DNA of 64,000 nt, from contig NZ_LMNW01000036.1 in NCBI RefSeq assembly GCF_001423125.1, positions 63,827-127,826 of the forward strand. The letters are read 5' to 3'. Origin of the DNA: Duganella sp. Leaf126 (GTDB lineage Bacteria; Pseudomonadota; Gammaproteobacteria; Burkholderiales; Burkholderiaceae_D). Position 1 is the first letter of the stretch, and each line of letters begins with the position of its first letter. The notes below the pieces were generated by a model that had not been told where the DNA came from, made no database searches, and saw nothing but the letters and a program-made list of their open reading frames with translations. Shown piece after piece: positions 1 to 7,343 of this stretch. Both the position numbers and the translations under genes were made by a program.

Positions 1-1
1 C

Positions 2-226
2 GAACAGTCACGCAGCGATCGCGAAACGATCGCCGGCGACAATGGCGTCGCAGGTGATCCGGCTTTAGCGCTCGCTGAACAGTCACGCAGCGATGTCGTA
101 ACGATCGCTGGCAGCAATGGCCGCGCAGGCAATCTGGCCTCGCCGCAGGCAGAAGTGTCGCGCAGCGAGTTGGCAGCGACAGCCACGGGCGATAGCCTTG
201 ATGGCTTCGTCGGCAACGATCATTCT
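2..226 (+). repeat. In-frame tandem repeat, 75-bp period, about 3 copies
   Basis: Unit 1 (2-76) and unit 2 (77-151) both begin GAACAGTCACGCAGCGAT and share the ACGATCGC core. Unit 3 (152-226) is degenerate but keeps the SRS residues at the same phase. The period is exactly 25 codons, so the reading frame is preserved. More copies may lie left of the window. Confidence 0.85.
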
Positions 227-880
227 CCGAGCTGGCTGCTCGCCGAAGCGCTTGGCGTGGCGCCAACAGCAGTAACGGTGCACAGCGATATCGAAATCGC
301 CTACCTGGCCAGCTTTGCGCCCGGTGCGGGGTACCTGGTGTACGCTGGCACCGGGTCGATCGCGGCGTGGATCGACGCCGAGGGTGTGCTGCACCGCGCC
401 GGTGGCCGGGGCGTGACCCTCGACGACGGCGGCGGCGGCTTCTGGATCGCGCGCGCAGCCATGCGCCACATCTGGCGCCGCGAAGATGAGCAACCGGGCG
501 CGTGGCAGCAGTCGCCGCTGGCGCACGCCGTGTTCGCGTTTGTCGGCGGCAGCGACTGGGCATGCTCGCGCCAGTTCATCTACGGGCAGGAGCGCGGTGC
601 GGTCGGCCGGCTGGCGCTGGCAGTGGCGCAGGCAGCCGATGCCGACCCGGTGGCGCGCGCCATCCTCGAGCAGGCGGGGCGCGAGCTGGCGCGCATCGCG
701 CTGGCGCTGGTGGGGCGTTATGGCGCGCGGCCGATCGCGGTCAGCGGACGCGCGGCGACCCTGCATCCGGCCATCATGGCGGCGATGCGCGCGGCCTTGC
801 CGGCCGAGCTTTCACTGACGCAAATAAGTCTGCCCGCGCACCACGCGGCTGCGCGGATTGCACTACACTCCCACGCATGA
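2..880 (+). CDS. BadF/BadG/BcrA/BcrD-type ATPase (N-acetylglucosamine kinase-like), 5' partial
   Basis: The frame is open from base 2 to the TGA at 878-880, so the true start lies before the window. The C-terminal part shows the family's phosphate-binding and adenosine-site features: a YAGTGSIA stretch, then GRG...DDGGGGFWI, as in N-acetylglucosamine kinase-like members of the ASKHA superfamily. These cytosolic enzymes phosphorylate amino sugars or use ATP hydrolysis to drive other reactions; the substrate cannot be told here. The first roughly 75 visible codons are three copies of a 25-residue repeat (two close, one degenerate) placed before the conserved half. The next gene is a cell-wall amidase, which would suit a role in recycling muropeptide sugars, but that is only a guess. 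The family call is fairly firm; the exact function is not. Confidence 0.75.
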   Translation, partial: EQSRSDRETIAGDNGVAGDPALALAEQSRSDVVTIAGSNGRAGNLASPQAEVSRSELAATATGDSLDGFVGNDHSPSWLLAEALGVAPTAVTVHSDIEIAYLASFAPGAGYLVYAGTGSIAAWIDAEGVLHRAGGRGVTLDDGGGGFWIARAAMRHIWRREDEQPGAWQQSPLAHAVFAFVGGSDWACSRQFIYGQERGAVGRLALAVAQAADADPVARAILEQAGRELARIALALVGRYGARPIAVSGRAATLHPAIMAAMRAALPAELSLTQISLPAHHAAARIALHSHA

Positions 881-914
881 GCATGTTGCTACAACCGCAT
901 CCCCGAGACCGCCA

Positions 915-1784
915 ATGAAACTCGCCACGCTGACCATCCTCTCCACCCTGCTGGCGCTGGCCGGCTGTGCTTCCACGCCGCCGCCGCCACCGGCAGGGCT
1001 GACCATCGACCGTACCCTCAGCGCGCGCGGCCAGAGCGACCGCGTCAAGTACATCATCGTCCATTACACGGTGTCGGACCTGCCGCGCTCGATCCATATC
1101 CTGACCACCCAGGATGTCAGCGCCCACTACCTGGTAACCGACGCCGACCAGCCCACCGTCTACAACCTGGTGGACGAGTCGCGCCAGTCCAACCATGCCG
1201 GCTACAGCAACTGGAAAATCTACAACCAGCTCAACGCCGCATCGATCGGCATCGAGATCGTCAATCCCGGCTACAAGGACACGCCGGAAGGGCGGGTCTG
1301 GTATCCGTTCAAGCCGGCGCAGATCGACCAGCTGGTGCTGCTGCTCAAGGACATCGTCAAGCGCCACCATATCCGCCCCGAAAACATCCTCGGCCATAAC
1401 GAAATCGCGCCGCAGCGCAAGCTCGATCCGGGCCCGATGTTCCCGTGGAAGCGCCTGGCCGACGAAGGCCTGATCACCTGGCCCGAGCCGAGCCGCGTGG
1501 CAGCCCGTCTGCCCGGCTACCAGCAGCAACTGCCCGACATCGGTTGGTTCCAGCGCACGCTGGCCCAGATCGGCTACGCCGTGCCGCAGACCGGCGTGTT
1601 CGATACCGCGACCCGCAACGTGCTGTCGGTGTTCCAGACCAAGTACCGTCCGGCGCTGTTCGACGGCACGCCGGACGCCGAAACGGCGGCCCTGCTCGAC
1701 GTGCTGACCAGCCCGCTGCCGGTGCTGCCGGCACCGGCGCCTGTGCTCGTGCCAGCCGCCGGCGAGACTGCGCCGGCGGAGTAA
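915..1784 (+). CDS. amiD: N-acetylmuramoyl-L-alanine amidase, AmiD-like lipoprotein
   Basis: This 289-residue protein is predicted to cut the amide bond between N-acetylmuramic acid and the stem peptide, acting at the outer membrane on peptidoglycan or released muropeptides. The start at 915 gives a clean lipoprotein signal with lipobox LAGC (Cys18); an upstream in-frame start at 858 would place that signal internally, so I reject it. The Amidase_2 domain spans about residues 40-185. Its probable zinc ligands are His50 (IIVHYT), His161 (GHNEIAP) and Asp171 (RKLDPGPMFPW), the AmiD rather than AmpD pattern. A C-terminal peptidoglycan-binding helical domain covers about residues 190-275, and the end is Pro/Ala-rich. 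It lies 34 bp after the ATPase gene, so the two may be co-transcribed. Confidence 0.9.
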   Translation: MKLATLTILSTLLALAGCASTPPPPPAGLTIDRTLSARGQSDRVKYIIVHYTVSDLPRSIHILTTQDVSAHYLVTDADQPTVYNLVDESRQSNHAGYSNWKIYNQLNAASIGIEIVNPGYKDTPEGRVWYPFKPAQIDQLVLLLKDIVKRHHIRPENILGHNEIAPQRKLDPGPMFPWKRLADEGLITWPEPSRVAARLPGYQQQLPDIGWFQRTLAQIGYAVPQTGVFDTATRNVLSVFQTKYRPALFDGTPDAETAALLDVLTSPLPVLPAPAPVLVPAAGETAPAE

Positions 1785-2090
1785 GCATTGCTCGCTGTAC
1801 AGCAGGGGCGATATCGTGCATCAGCTAGCGTTGCCTGGCGCGAACCGTCTGGATGTGACGACGCGGCGCCCGGTAGCGCGGACATTGCGCCCCACGATCA
1901 CGCAATCTGCCGTGTCCGGACGTTGCGAGCAGACCTAGAGTGACCGTAACGGTTCAGAAGCAGCCGTTTTCATTGGCGTCCTGCCTTGCACGCTTGCCCC
2001 ACGCTTGGCGCCGCCTGGCGACCAGGGCCGGTATTTGCCCATCCGGACGGGCGCCCTGGGGCAAGGGCGCCGGTTTCATCGCTGTCGTGC
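1785..2090. other. Intergenic spacer between convergent genes, no gene seen
   Basis: This 306-bp spacer lies between the ends of the amidase and dacB genes. It contains one GC-rich inverted repeat, GCGCCC (2051-2056) with GGGCGC (2065-2070), but no convincing T-tract on either side. Short open frames here lack a ribosome-binding site or recognisable product. Confidence 0.5.
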
Positions 2091-4016
2091 TTACTGCCGC
2101 GCCGCCCAGTCGATCAAGGCGTCGAGCACGGCCCGCCCGGCGCCACCGGCCACGTGCGGATCGTTGAGCATGGCCACGACCACCAGCGGCTGATTGTTGG
2201 CGTCCTGCACATAGCCGGCGATGGCGATCACGCCGTTCAGGCTGCCCGTCTTGATGCGGGCGCGGGTGGCGGCAGGACTGTCCTGCAGGCGGCGGCGCAT
2301 GGTGCCGTCGGTGGCTGCGATCGGCAGGCTCGACAAGAATTCCGGCATCCAGTTGCTGTGCAAGCCGGCCTGCAGCACGCCGGCCAGCTGGGCGGCGGTG
2401 GCCCGTTCGCTGCGCGACAGGCCGGAACCGTTGTCGAGCACCAGGCCGGCGCTGTCGATCCGGTGCTGCTGCAGCCAGGCGCGGATGACGGCCTCGGCGC
2501 GAGCGCTGCTGGTCAGGTTGAGGCCGTCGGGCGGCAGCGGCCGGCTGCCGAGCAGCGGATCCGCTGCGAGGCTGCCCAGGCTGAGAAAGATGGTGCGCGC
2601 CAGCGTGTTGTCGGAGTTCTTGTTAATGTCGCGTAGCACCTCCGGCAGCGCACGCGACACGTGTTCGGCCAGCAAGCGCGTTGGCACCGGCGCCTCCGCC
2701 GCGCTGGCGGACCCCGTCTGAGGCGTTTCAGCGCTGGCCGGCGCCGTGCCGGCGGAAGCGGAACGACCTGCGCCTGCCGCAGCCGCTCCTGCCGTTGCCG
2801 GCGGTGCGCCTGGCGATACCGTACCCGCCGTTGCCGGCGATGCGCCCTGCGGCATCGTACCCGCCGTTGCCGGCGATGCATTCTGCGACATTGCGCCCGC
2901 AGTTGCCGCCGATGCGCTCTGCGACATTGCGCCCGCAGTTGCCGGCGATGCGCCTGGCGACACCGCGCCCGCCGTTGCCGCCGATGCACCCTGCGACACC
3001 GCGCCTGCCGTTGCCGGCGATGCGCCTGGCGACACCGTACCGGTCGCTACCGCCGATGCGCTCTGCGACACCGCCCCTGCAGTGGTCGATGAAGTCGTCT
3101 GCGCCGCCTGTGGCCCGACGCTCGCCGTGATCGGCGGCGCCGATGCCGGTGCCGTCGATGGCCATGCCGGCGCGCTTGCTTCGCGGACCGTGCCGCTGAT
3201 CGCGCCGCCGAGCCTGCGCCACGTGGCCCGTAGCAGCCGCGCCAGGTAATCGTGGGGATCGAGCACGTTGATGTTGACGGTTCTGGTGCAATCGCGCGGG
3301 AAGCTGCCGTGCAGCACCACGTCGATGCGGTCGCCGCTGCGCACGAAGTCCGGCGTGCGCCATCCTTGTTCCCACTGGGCGCAGCCGGCAGCGACCGGGC
3401 GCAGGTCGGAACGCACGGTGACGTTGTCGAGCTCGGGTATGGTGATGATCGACAGCTGGCCGGCCACCGAGCGTAATTCGAGCTTGAGCAGGTTGGTATT
3501 GACCAGCAGCGCGTCGGGGATCACGTTGTAATAGGCCCACGGGTATTCGTCGAACGGCGGCTGGCCGAGGTCGAGCCGCGCGGGCTGGAACAGCGTGCGG
3601 TCGAGAATGACGTCGCCCTGGATGGTCGTGATGCCCTGGTTGCGCAGCGCCTGCAGCATGTGGATCAGCACGTCTTCGTTGAAGTCGGCGTCGGCGCCGC
3701 CACGCACGATCAGGTCACCCTGCAGCACGCCCTGCACCACGGGGGCGCTGCTGCGCAGCTCGGTGCGGCCGCGGAACACCGGCCCCAGCGTGTCCAGCGC
3801 CGTCAGCGTGGTGAACAGCTTCATGGTCGAAGCCGGCTGCATCGGCTGCTGGGCATTGTGCGACAGCAGCACGGTGTCGCCGCGCAGCACGACGATGCCG
3901 GCCGCAGACTCGGGGATCTTGGCCGCCTGCATCAAGCGCGCGACTGGCTCGGGCAAGGTGGCGGCATGGACAGTGCCGATCAACAGCAGGGCGGCAAGCA
4001 GGAGACGACGCAACAT
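2091..4016 (-). CDS. dacB: D-alanyl-D-alanine carboxypeptidase/endopeptidase, PBP4 type, with repeat insert
   Basis: This is a periplasmic penicillin-binding protein of peptidase family S13, which removes the terminal D-Ala and cuts D-Ala-mDAP cross-links. The start at 4016 gives a signal peptide ending VHA-A near residue 19; the upstream open frame has no such signal. The active-site motifs are all present: STMK (Ser63, Lys66), SDN near residue 466 and KTG near residue 587. The protein has 641 residues, whereas PBP4 proteins usually have about 480. The excess lies mainly in a low-complexity Ala/Ser/Thr/Gly insert around residues 309-408, made of 12-residue repeats, between the first and second catalytic motifs. 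It is 11 bp downstream of the SpmA/SpmB-type gene on the same strand and probably in one operon with it. Confidence 0.93.
   Translation of the reverse strand: MLRRLLLAALLLIGTVHAATLPEPVARLMQAAKIPESAAGIVVLRGDTVLLSHNAQQPMQPASTMKLFTTLTALDTLGPVFRGRTELRSSAPVVQGVLQGDLIVRGGADADFNEDVLIHMLQALRNQGITTIQGDVILDRTLFQPARLDLGQPPFDEYPWAYYNVIPDALLVNTNLLKLELRSVAGQLSIITIPELDNVTVRSDLRPVAAGCAQWEQGWRTPDFVRSGDRIDVVLHGSFPRDCTRTVNINVLDPHDYLARLLRATWRRLGGAISGTVREASAPAWPSTAPASAPPITASVGPQAAQTTSSTTAGAVSQSASAVATGTVSPGASPATAGAVSQGASAATAGAVSPGASPATAGAMSQSASAATAGAMSQNASPATAGTMPQGASPATAGTVSPGAPPATAGAAAAGAGRSASAGTAPASAETPQTGSASAAEAPVPTRLLAEHVSRALPEVLRDINKNSDNTLARTIFLSLGSLAADPLLGSRPLPPDGLNLTSSARAEAVIRAWLQQHRIDSAGLVLDNGSGLSRSERATAAQLAGVLQAGLHSNWMPEFLSSLPIAATDGTMRRRLQDSPAATRARIKTGSLNGVIAIAGYVQDANNQPLVVVAMLNDPHVAGGAGRAVLDALIDWAARQ
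2791..3090 (-). repeat. 36-bp minisatellite inside dacB (about 8 units)
   Basis: Degenerate 36-bp units each encode 12 residues of the pattern ATAGAVSPGASP. Units ending SPGASP and SQxASA alternate, which suggests duplication of a 72-bp pair. The units stay in frame with dacB and contain no stop. Confidence 0.85.
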
Positions 4017-4027
4017 GGGCAGCCCGA

Positions 4028-5266
4028 TCAATGGAAGAAGAGGTAAGCGACCGCGATGGCAGTCACCACGCCGGCAAAGTCGGCGATCAGGCCGCACGAG
4101 ATCGCATAACGCGTCTTGCGGATGCCGACCGAGCCGAAATACAGCGCGACGATGTAGAACGTGGTATCGGCCGAGCCGTTGAACACGCACGCGAGCCGGC
4201 CGACGAAGGAATCGGGACCGTAGGTTTGCATGGTGTCGATCATCATGGCCTTGGCGCCGCTGCCGCTGAGCGGCTTCATCAGCGCGGTCGGCAACGCCGG
4301 CACGAAGTCGGTGTTCAGGCCCAGGTGGGTAAACACCCAGGTAAAACCCTGTACCACGAAGTTGAACACGCCGGCGTTGCGGATCACGCTGATCGCCACC
4401 AGCATGCCGACCAGGTACGGAATCACCTTGATCGAGGTGTCGATGCCGCCCTTGGCGCCCTCGATGAAGGCATCATAGACATTGACCTTCTTGCGCAGGG
4501 CGCCGAGGATGAAACCGACGATCACCAGCAACAGCAGCAGGTTGCTGAACACGGTTGAAAACTTCTGGATCTCGGCCTTGCTCAGGTATGCGGTGAAGTA
4601 CCAGATCATGCCGAGGATGGCGGCCGTCAGGCCACCCAGCCAGCCCAGCACCACGCGGTTGATCAGGTTGATGCGCTGGCGGATCGAGACGGCGATGATG
4701 CCGGTCACGGTGGCGACATAGGTGGCGATCAGGCAGGGAATGAAGATGTCGGCCGGATCGGCCGCGCCCATGATCGAGCGCTGCGCCATGATGGCGACCG
4801 GGATCAGCGTCAGGCCCGACGTGTGCAGTACCAGGAACATGATCTGGGCGTCGGTCGGTTCGTCGGCCTTGGGGTTCAGGGTTTGCAGGCTTTCCATCGC
4901 CTTCAGCCCGAACGGCGTGGCGGCATTGTCCAGGCCCAGCAGATTGGCCGAGAAATTCATCACCATGTGGCCGTTGGCCGGATGGTTGGACGGCACGCCC
5001 GGAAAGATGCGCGAAAAGAAAGGCGCGATGATCTTCGCCAGCAGGTTGACCGCACCGGCCTTTTCGCCGACGTTCATGATGCCCAGCCACAAGGTCATCA
5101 CGCCGGCCAGCGGCAGCGCGATGTCCATCACGCTCGACTTGGCAGAGACGAAGGTGCCGTCAACGATGCGCTTGAAAATCTCGGTGTCGCCCATGAAAAA
5201 GAACTGCAGCAGCGCGGCCAGCAGGCCGACCACGAAAAATCCGGACCAGATATAGGTAAGCGACAT
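4028..5266 (-). CDS. Fused SpmA/SpmB-type nucleoside-recognition (gate) domain membrane protein
   Basis: This 412-residue polytopic inner-membrane protein has an N-terminal half resembling SpmA (MSLTYIWSGFF start; the segment with NFSANLLGLDNAATPFGLKA) and a C-terminal half resembling SpmB (YLVGMLVAISVIRNAG; LMKPLSGSGAKAMM; FNGSADTTFYIVALYFGSVG). In Bacillus these two proteins are encoded separately, near a D,D-carboxypeptidase gene, and affect spore core dehydration. Here the two are fused in a presumably non-sporulating Gram-negative and again sit next to a D,D-carboxypeptidase gene. The start at 5266 gives the family-typical N-terminus. The transported or sensed molecule is unknown; the gate domain is also found in nucleoside transporters. 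Confidence 0.85.
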   Translation of the reverse strand: MSLTYIWSGFFVVGLLAALLQFFFMGDTEIFKRIVDGTFVSAKSSVMDIALPLAGVMTLWLGIMNVGEKAGAVNLLAKIIAPFFSRIFPGVPSNHPANGHMVMNFSANLLGLDNAATPFGLKAMESLQTLNPKADEPTDAQIMFLVLHTSGLTLIPVAIMAQRSIMGAADPADIFIPCLIATYVATVTGIIAVSIRQRINLINRVVLGWLGGLTAAILGMIWYFTAYLSKAEIQKFSTVFSNLLLLLVIVGFILGALRKKVNVYDAFIEGAKGGIDTSIKVIPYLVGMLVAISVIRNAGVFNFVVQGFTWVFTHLGLNTDFVPALPTALMKPLSGSGAKAMMIDTMQTYGPDSFVGRLACVFNGSADTTFYIVALYFGSVGIRKTRYAISCGLIADFAGVVTAIAVAYLFFH

Positions 5267-5426
5267 GGAAGCGTATTTTCCTGAAATCAGTAGGCGATAG
5301 CCGCAGTATAGCGGCGGAAGCCTGCCGCGCGCCACGTGGCGCTATGGCGAGCGCTGGCGTCTACCGGCGTCGGGATCTGGGTGACGGCGCACAGATCGGC
5401 GCGCCGCTTGTGCGTAAAATAAAGCA

Positions 5427-6344
5427 ATGAAATTTCTCAATCGCAGGGGGCTGGTGTACGTCATCACGCACCCCATGGCTTTCCTGGTGCAATGCCTGAA
5501 GGGCTTTCGCGCCAACCAGGGCTTGCTGCTGGCGGGCGCGGTCGCCTATTACTCCTTGCTGTCGATCGTGCCGCTGCTGATGCTGGTGGTGGTGGCGCTG
5601 TCCCACGTGATCGACGAGACCGTGCTGCTCGATACCGTCGGCCGCTACCTGGGCTGGCTGGTACCGGGCCATGCCGGCCCGATCGTGCAGGAGGTCGCGC
5701 ATTTCCTCGACCATCGCGACGTGGTCGGCGGGGTGCTGCTGGTCAGCATGATCTTTTTCAGCTCGCTCGCGTTTACGGTACTGGAAAACGCCATGTCGGT
5801 CATCTTCAAGCACCGGGTGGAGGTCAAGCGCCGGCGCTTCCTGATTTCTGCGATCATGCCCTATTGCTACATCCTGTCGCTGGGCGCCGGCATGTTGCTG
5901 GTCACGCTCGTGGCCGGCAGTCTGCAGGTGATGGGCGAGGAAAGCGTGTCGCTGTTCGGCTACGAGTGGTCGCTGCAGGGCGTCTCGGGCGTGCTGCTGT
6001 ACATGCTCGGCTTTGCAGGCGAGGTGCTGGTGCTGACGTCGATCTACCTGGTGATGCCGGTCGGACGGCTGTCGCTGTCGCACGCGCTGATCGGCGGCGT
6101 GACGGCAGCGCTGCTGTGGGAATGCGCGCGCCACATCCTGGTGTGGTATTTCACCACGCTGTCGCAGGTGAATGTCGTGTACGGCTCGATGACGACGGCC
6201 ATCATCGTCATGTTCAGCCTGGAGATCGGCGCCACCCTGCTGCTGTTCGGCGCCCAGGTCATTTCGGAATTCGAGCGCGCCTGCCGTCACAAGCCGCGCA
6301 AGACCGTGCGTCCGCTGACCACGGAAACAACACCGATGAAATAA
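5427..6344 (+). CDS. YihY/BrkB family inner-membrane protein
   Basis: This 305-residue integral membrane protein has about six transmembrane segments and the family hallmarks: GAVAYYSLLSIVPLL near residue 40 and LLWECARHI...YFTTLSQVNVVYGSM...LFGAQVISEFER towards the end. The family was once annotated as ribonuclease BN, which is not supported, and as a serum-resistance factor (BrkB); its molecular function is unsettled. It is divergent from the SpmA/SpmB-type gene, with a 160-bp shared upstream region. The 6S RNA gene follows about 40 bp downstream in the same direction but has its own promoter. Confidence 0.88.
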   Translation: MKFLNRRGLVYVITHPMAFLVQCLKGFRANQGLLLAGAVAYYSLLSIVPLLMLVVVALSHVIDETVLLDTVGRYLGWLVPGHAGPIVQEVAHFLDHRDVVGGVLLVSMIFFSSLAFTVLENAMSVIFKHRVEVKRRRFLISAIMPYCYILSLGAGMLLVTLVAGSLQVMGEESVSLFGYEWSLQGVSGVLLYMLGFAGEVLVLTSIYLVMPVGRLSLSHALIGGVTAALLWECARHILVWYFTTLSQVNVVYGSMTTAIIVMFSLEIGATLLLFGAQVISEFERACRHKPRKTVRPLTTETTPMK

Positions 6345-6345
6345 T

Positions 6346-6375
6346 TTGTGCGCTGCACAAAAGCTGTGCTATACT
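6346..6375 (+). promoter_or_regulatory. Predicted sigma70 promoter of the 6S RNA gene
   Basis: The -10 box TATACT is at 6370-6375 and a weak -35 TTGTGC is at 6346-6351, with an 18-bp spacer. Transcription would begin near 6382, where the conserved RNA structure starts. Confidence 0.55.
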
Positions 6376-6381
6376 GCGTTT

Positions 6382-6567
6382 GTGGTTGAGGTTTGCGCGT
6401 TCCGCGCCGGCAGTCCCACCTCTGGCAGATGCGCCGCGCGACGAACAGTGTAAGTTCCGACCGCTGGTGACGCAGATGCCGCAGCTGTCTTTCGAATACG
6501 TTGGTCGACTTACACGCCGGGGGCACCATGCAGATAGCATGGGCGCCCGGGAACACCGCCTCACTTG
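6382..6567 (+). ncRNA. ssrS: 6S RNA
   Basis: No protein is convincing here, but a rod-like RNA of about 185 nt folds in the 6S manner. Closing stem: TGAGG (6387-6391) pairs with CCTCA (6559-6563), GTTCC (6399-6403) with GGAAC (6550-6554), and GCGCC (6404-6408) with GGCGC (6542-6546). A large central bubble follows. Apical stem: GTGTAAGT (6448-6455) pairs with ACTTACAC (6508-6515), and CGACC (6458-6462) with GGTCG (6503-6507). A small CCATGC/GCATGG hairpin lies in the 3' side of the bubble. Segments such as GGCAGTCCC and CTGGTGA resemble E. coli 6S RNA by eye. 6S RNA binds sigma70 RNA polymerase and reduces transcription in stationary phase. A covariance-model search would settle it. Confidence 0.8.
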
Positions 6568-6622
6568 GCAGATAGCCCTGGAGCCCGGTACGATACAAGC
6601 ATTGGTTATACATTGGAACGAA

Positions 6623-6655
6623 GCCCGCCAGCATGATGCTCGCGGGCTTTTTTTT
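6623..6655 (+). terminator. Rho-independent terminator after the 6S RNA
   Basis: The stem GCCCGC/GCGGGC (6623-6628 with 6642-6647) is extended by AGC/GCT after one mismatch and followed by eight T residues (6648-6655). It lies about 55 nt beyond the predicted mature 6S 3' end, consistent with a precursor that is trimmed. Confidence 0.85.
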
Positions 6656-6701
6656 CGTCTGCAGCCTCGACGACCTGCAGCAGGGCCAGGCGGCAGTCCG
6701 G

Positions 6702-7283
6702 CTATGTTGCCGGTGTGACGGCCAGCGGCTCGCCGATCGCATAAAAATGCCCGCCTGCCACGTGGTGCAGGCTGCGCCAGGCCGGATCGGCGTGTTCGAA
6801 TTGCCAGTGGCCATCCTTGAAGGCGCGCGTGTCGGACCATGCGCCCACGACTTCGCCGATGAATAAATCGTAGGTCTGCTGGTTGTGCGGCTCCGGCACC
6901 AGCCGGCACGCCAGCCATGCCGAGCAGCCGGCCACGAACGGCAGGTCGTAGCCGTCGATGTGGAACAGTTCGGCATGCGCGTGTTGCAGCTTGTGCGCAT
7001 CCTTGGCCATGCTGGTGGTGCCCAGCTGCTCGGTCAGCTGCAGCTGCGCCACGGTCGGCACTTGCAGCACGAACATGCCGCTGCCTTCGACCAGCGCCCG
7101 GGTGGCCGTGCTCTTGTCGATCACCACCGTCACCTTCGGTGGCGCAAAGTCGAGCGCGCACGACCAGGCCGCCGCCATCACGTTGTCAACGCCATCGTGG
7201 CGGCTCGACACCAGCACGGTCGGACCATGGGTCAGCAGGCGATAGGCTTTTTCCAGTGGGACAGGAGAGAGATACTGGTTCAT
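6702..7283 (-). CDS. Flavin reductase-like FMN-binding domain protein
   Basis: This 193-residue cytosolic protein has the split-barrel flavin reductase-like domain across nearly its whole length: a start resembling P-L-E-K-A-Y-R-L-L-T-H-G-P-T-V-L-V, then ALDFAPPKVTVVID and FVLQVPTVAQ, and an exit strand with FIGEVVGAW. Such proteins bind FMN and reduce it with NAD(P)H or act as partner reductases. The start at 7283 fits the family N-terminus better than the upstream Met. It lies 60 bp downstream of the acyl-CoA dehydrogenase gene on the same strand and might be the last gene of that operon, although a TATACT box at 7312-7317 (minus strand) could give it its own promoter. The partner and substrate are unknown. 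Confidence 0.8.
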   Translation of the reverse strand: MNQYLSPVPLEKAYRLLTHGPTVLVSSRHDGVDNVMAAAWSCALDFAPPKVTVVIDKSTATRALVEGSGMFVLQVPTVAQLQLTEQLGTTSMAKDAHKLQHAHAELFHIDGYDLPFVAGCSAWLACRLVPEPHNQQTYDLFIGEVVGAWSDTRAFKDGHWQFEHADPAWRSLHHVAGGHFYAIGEPLAVTPAT

Positions 7284-7343
7284 GGTGGCTTTCAATAACA
7301 ATAGTTGCCCCAGTATAGCCGCGCGCCTTTTTTCCCTGCGCGC

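Noticed and set aside
2..226. Possible CRISPR-like array
   Set aside because: The units are directly adjacent with no unique spacers, and they lie in frame within a protein gene.
2791..3090. Possible CRISPR or VNTR outside genes
   Set aside because: It lies within dacB, in frame, without spacers; it is a coding minisatellite.
5860..6718. Protein reading of the 6345-6701 region in continuation of a frame overlapping the YihY-type gene
   Set aside because: Codon usage degenerates and no family is seen, whereas the RNA fold, promoter and terminator explain the sequence.
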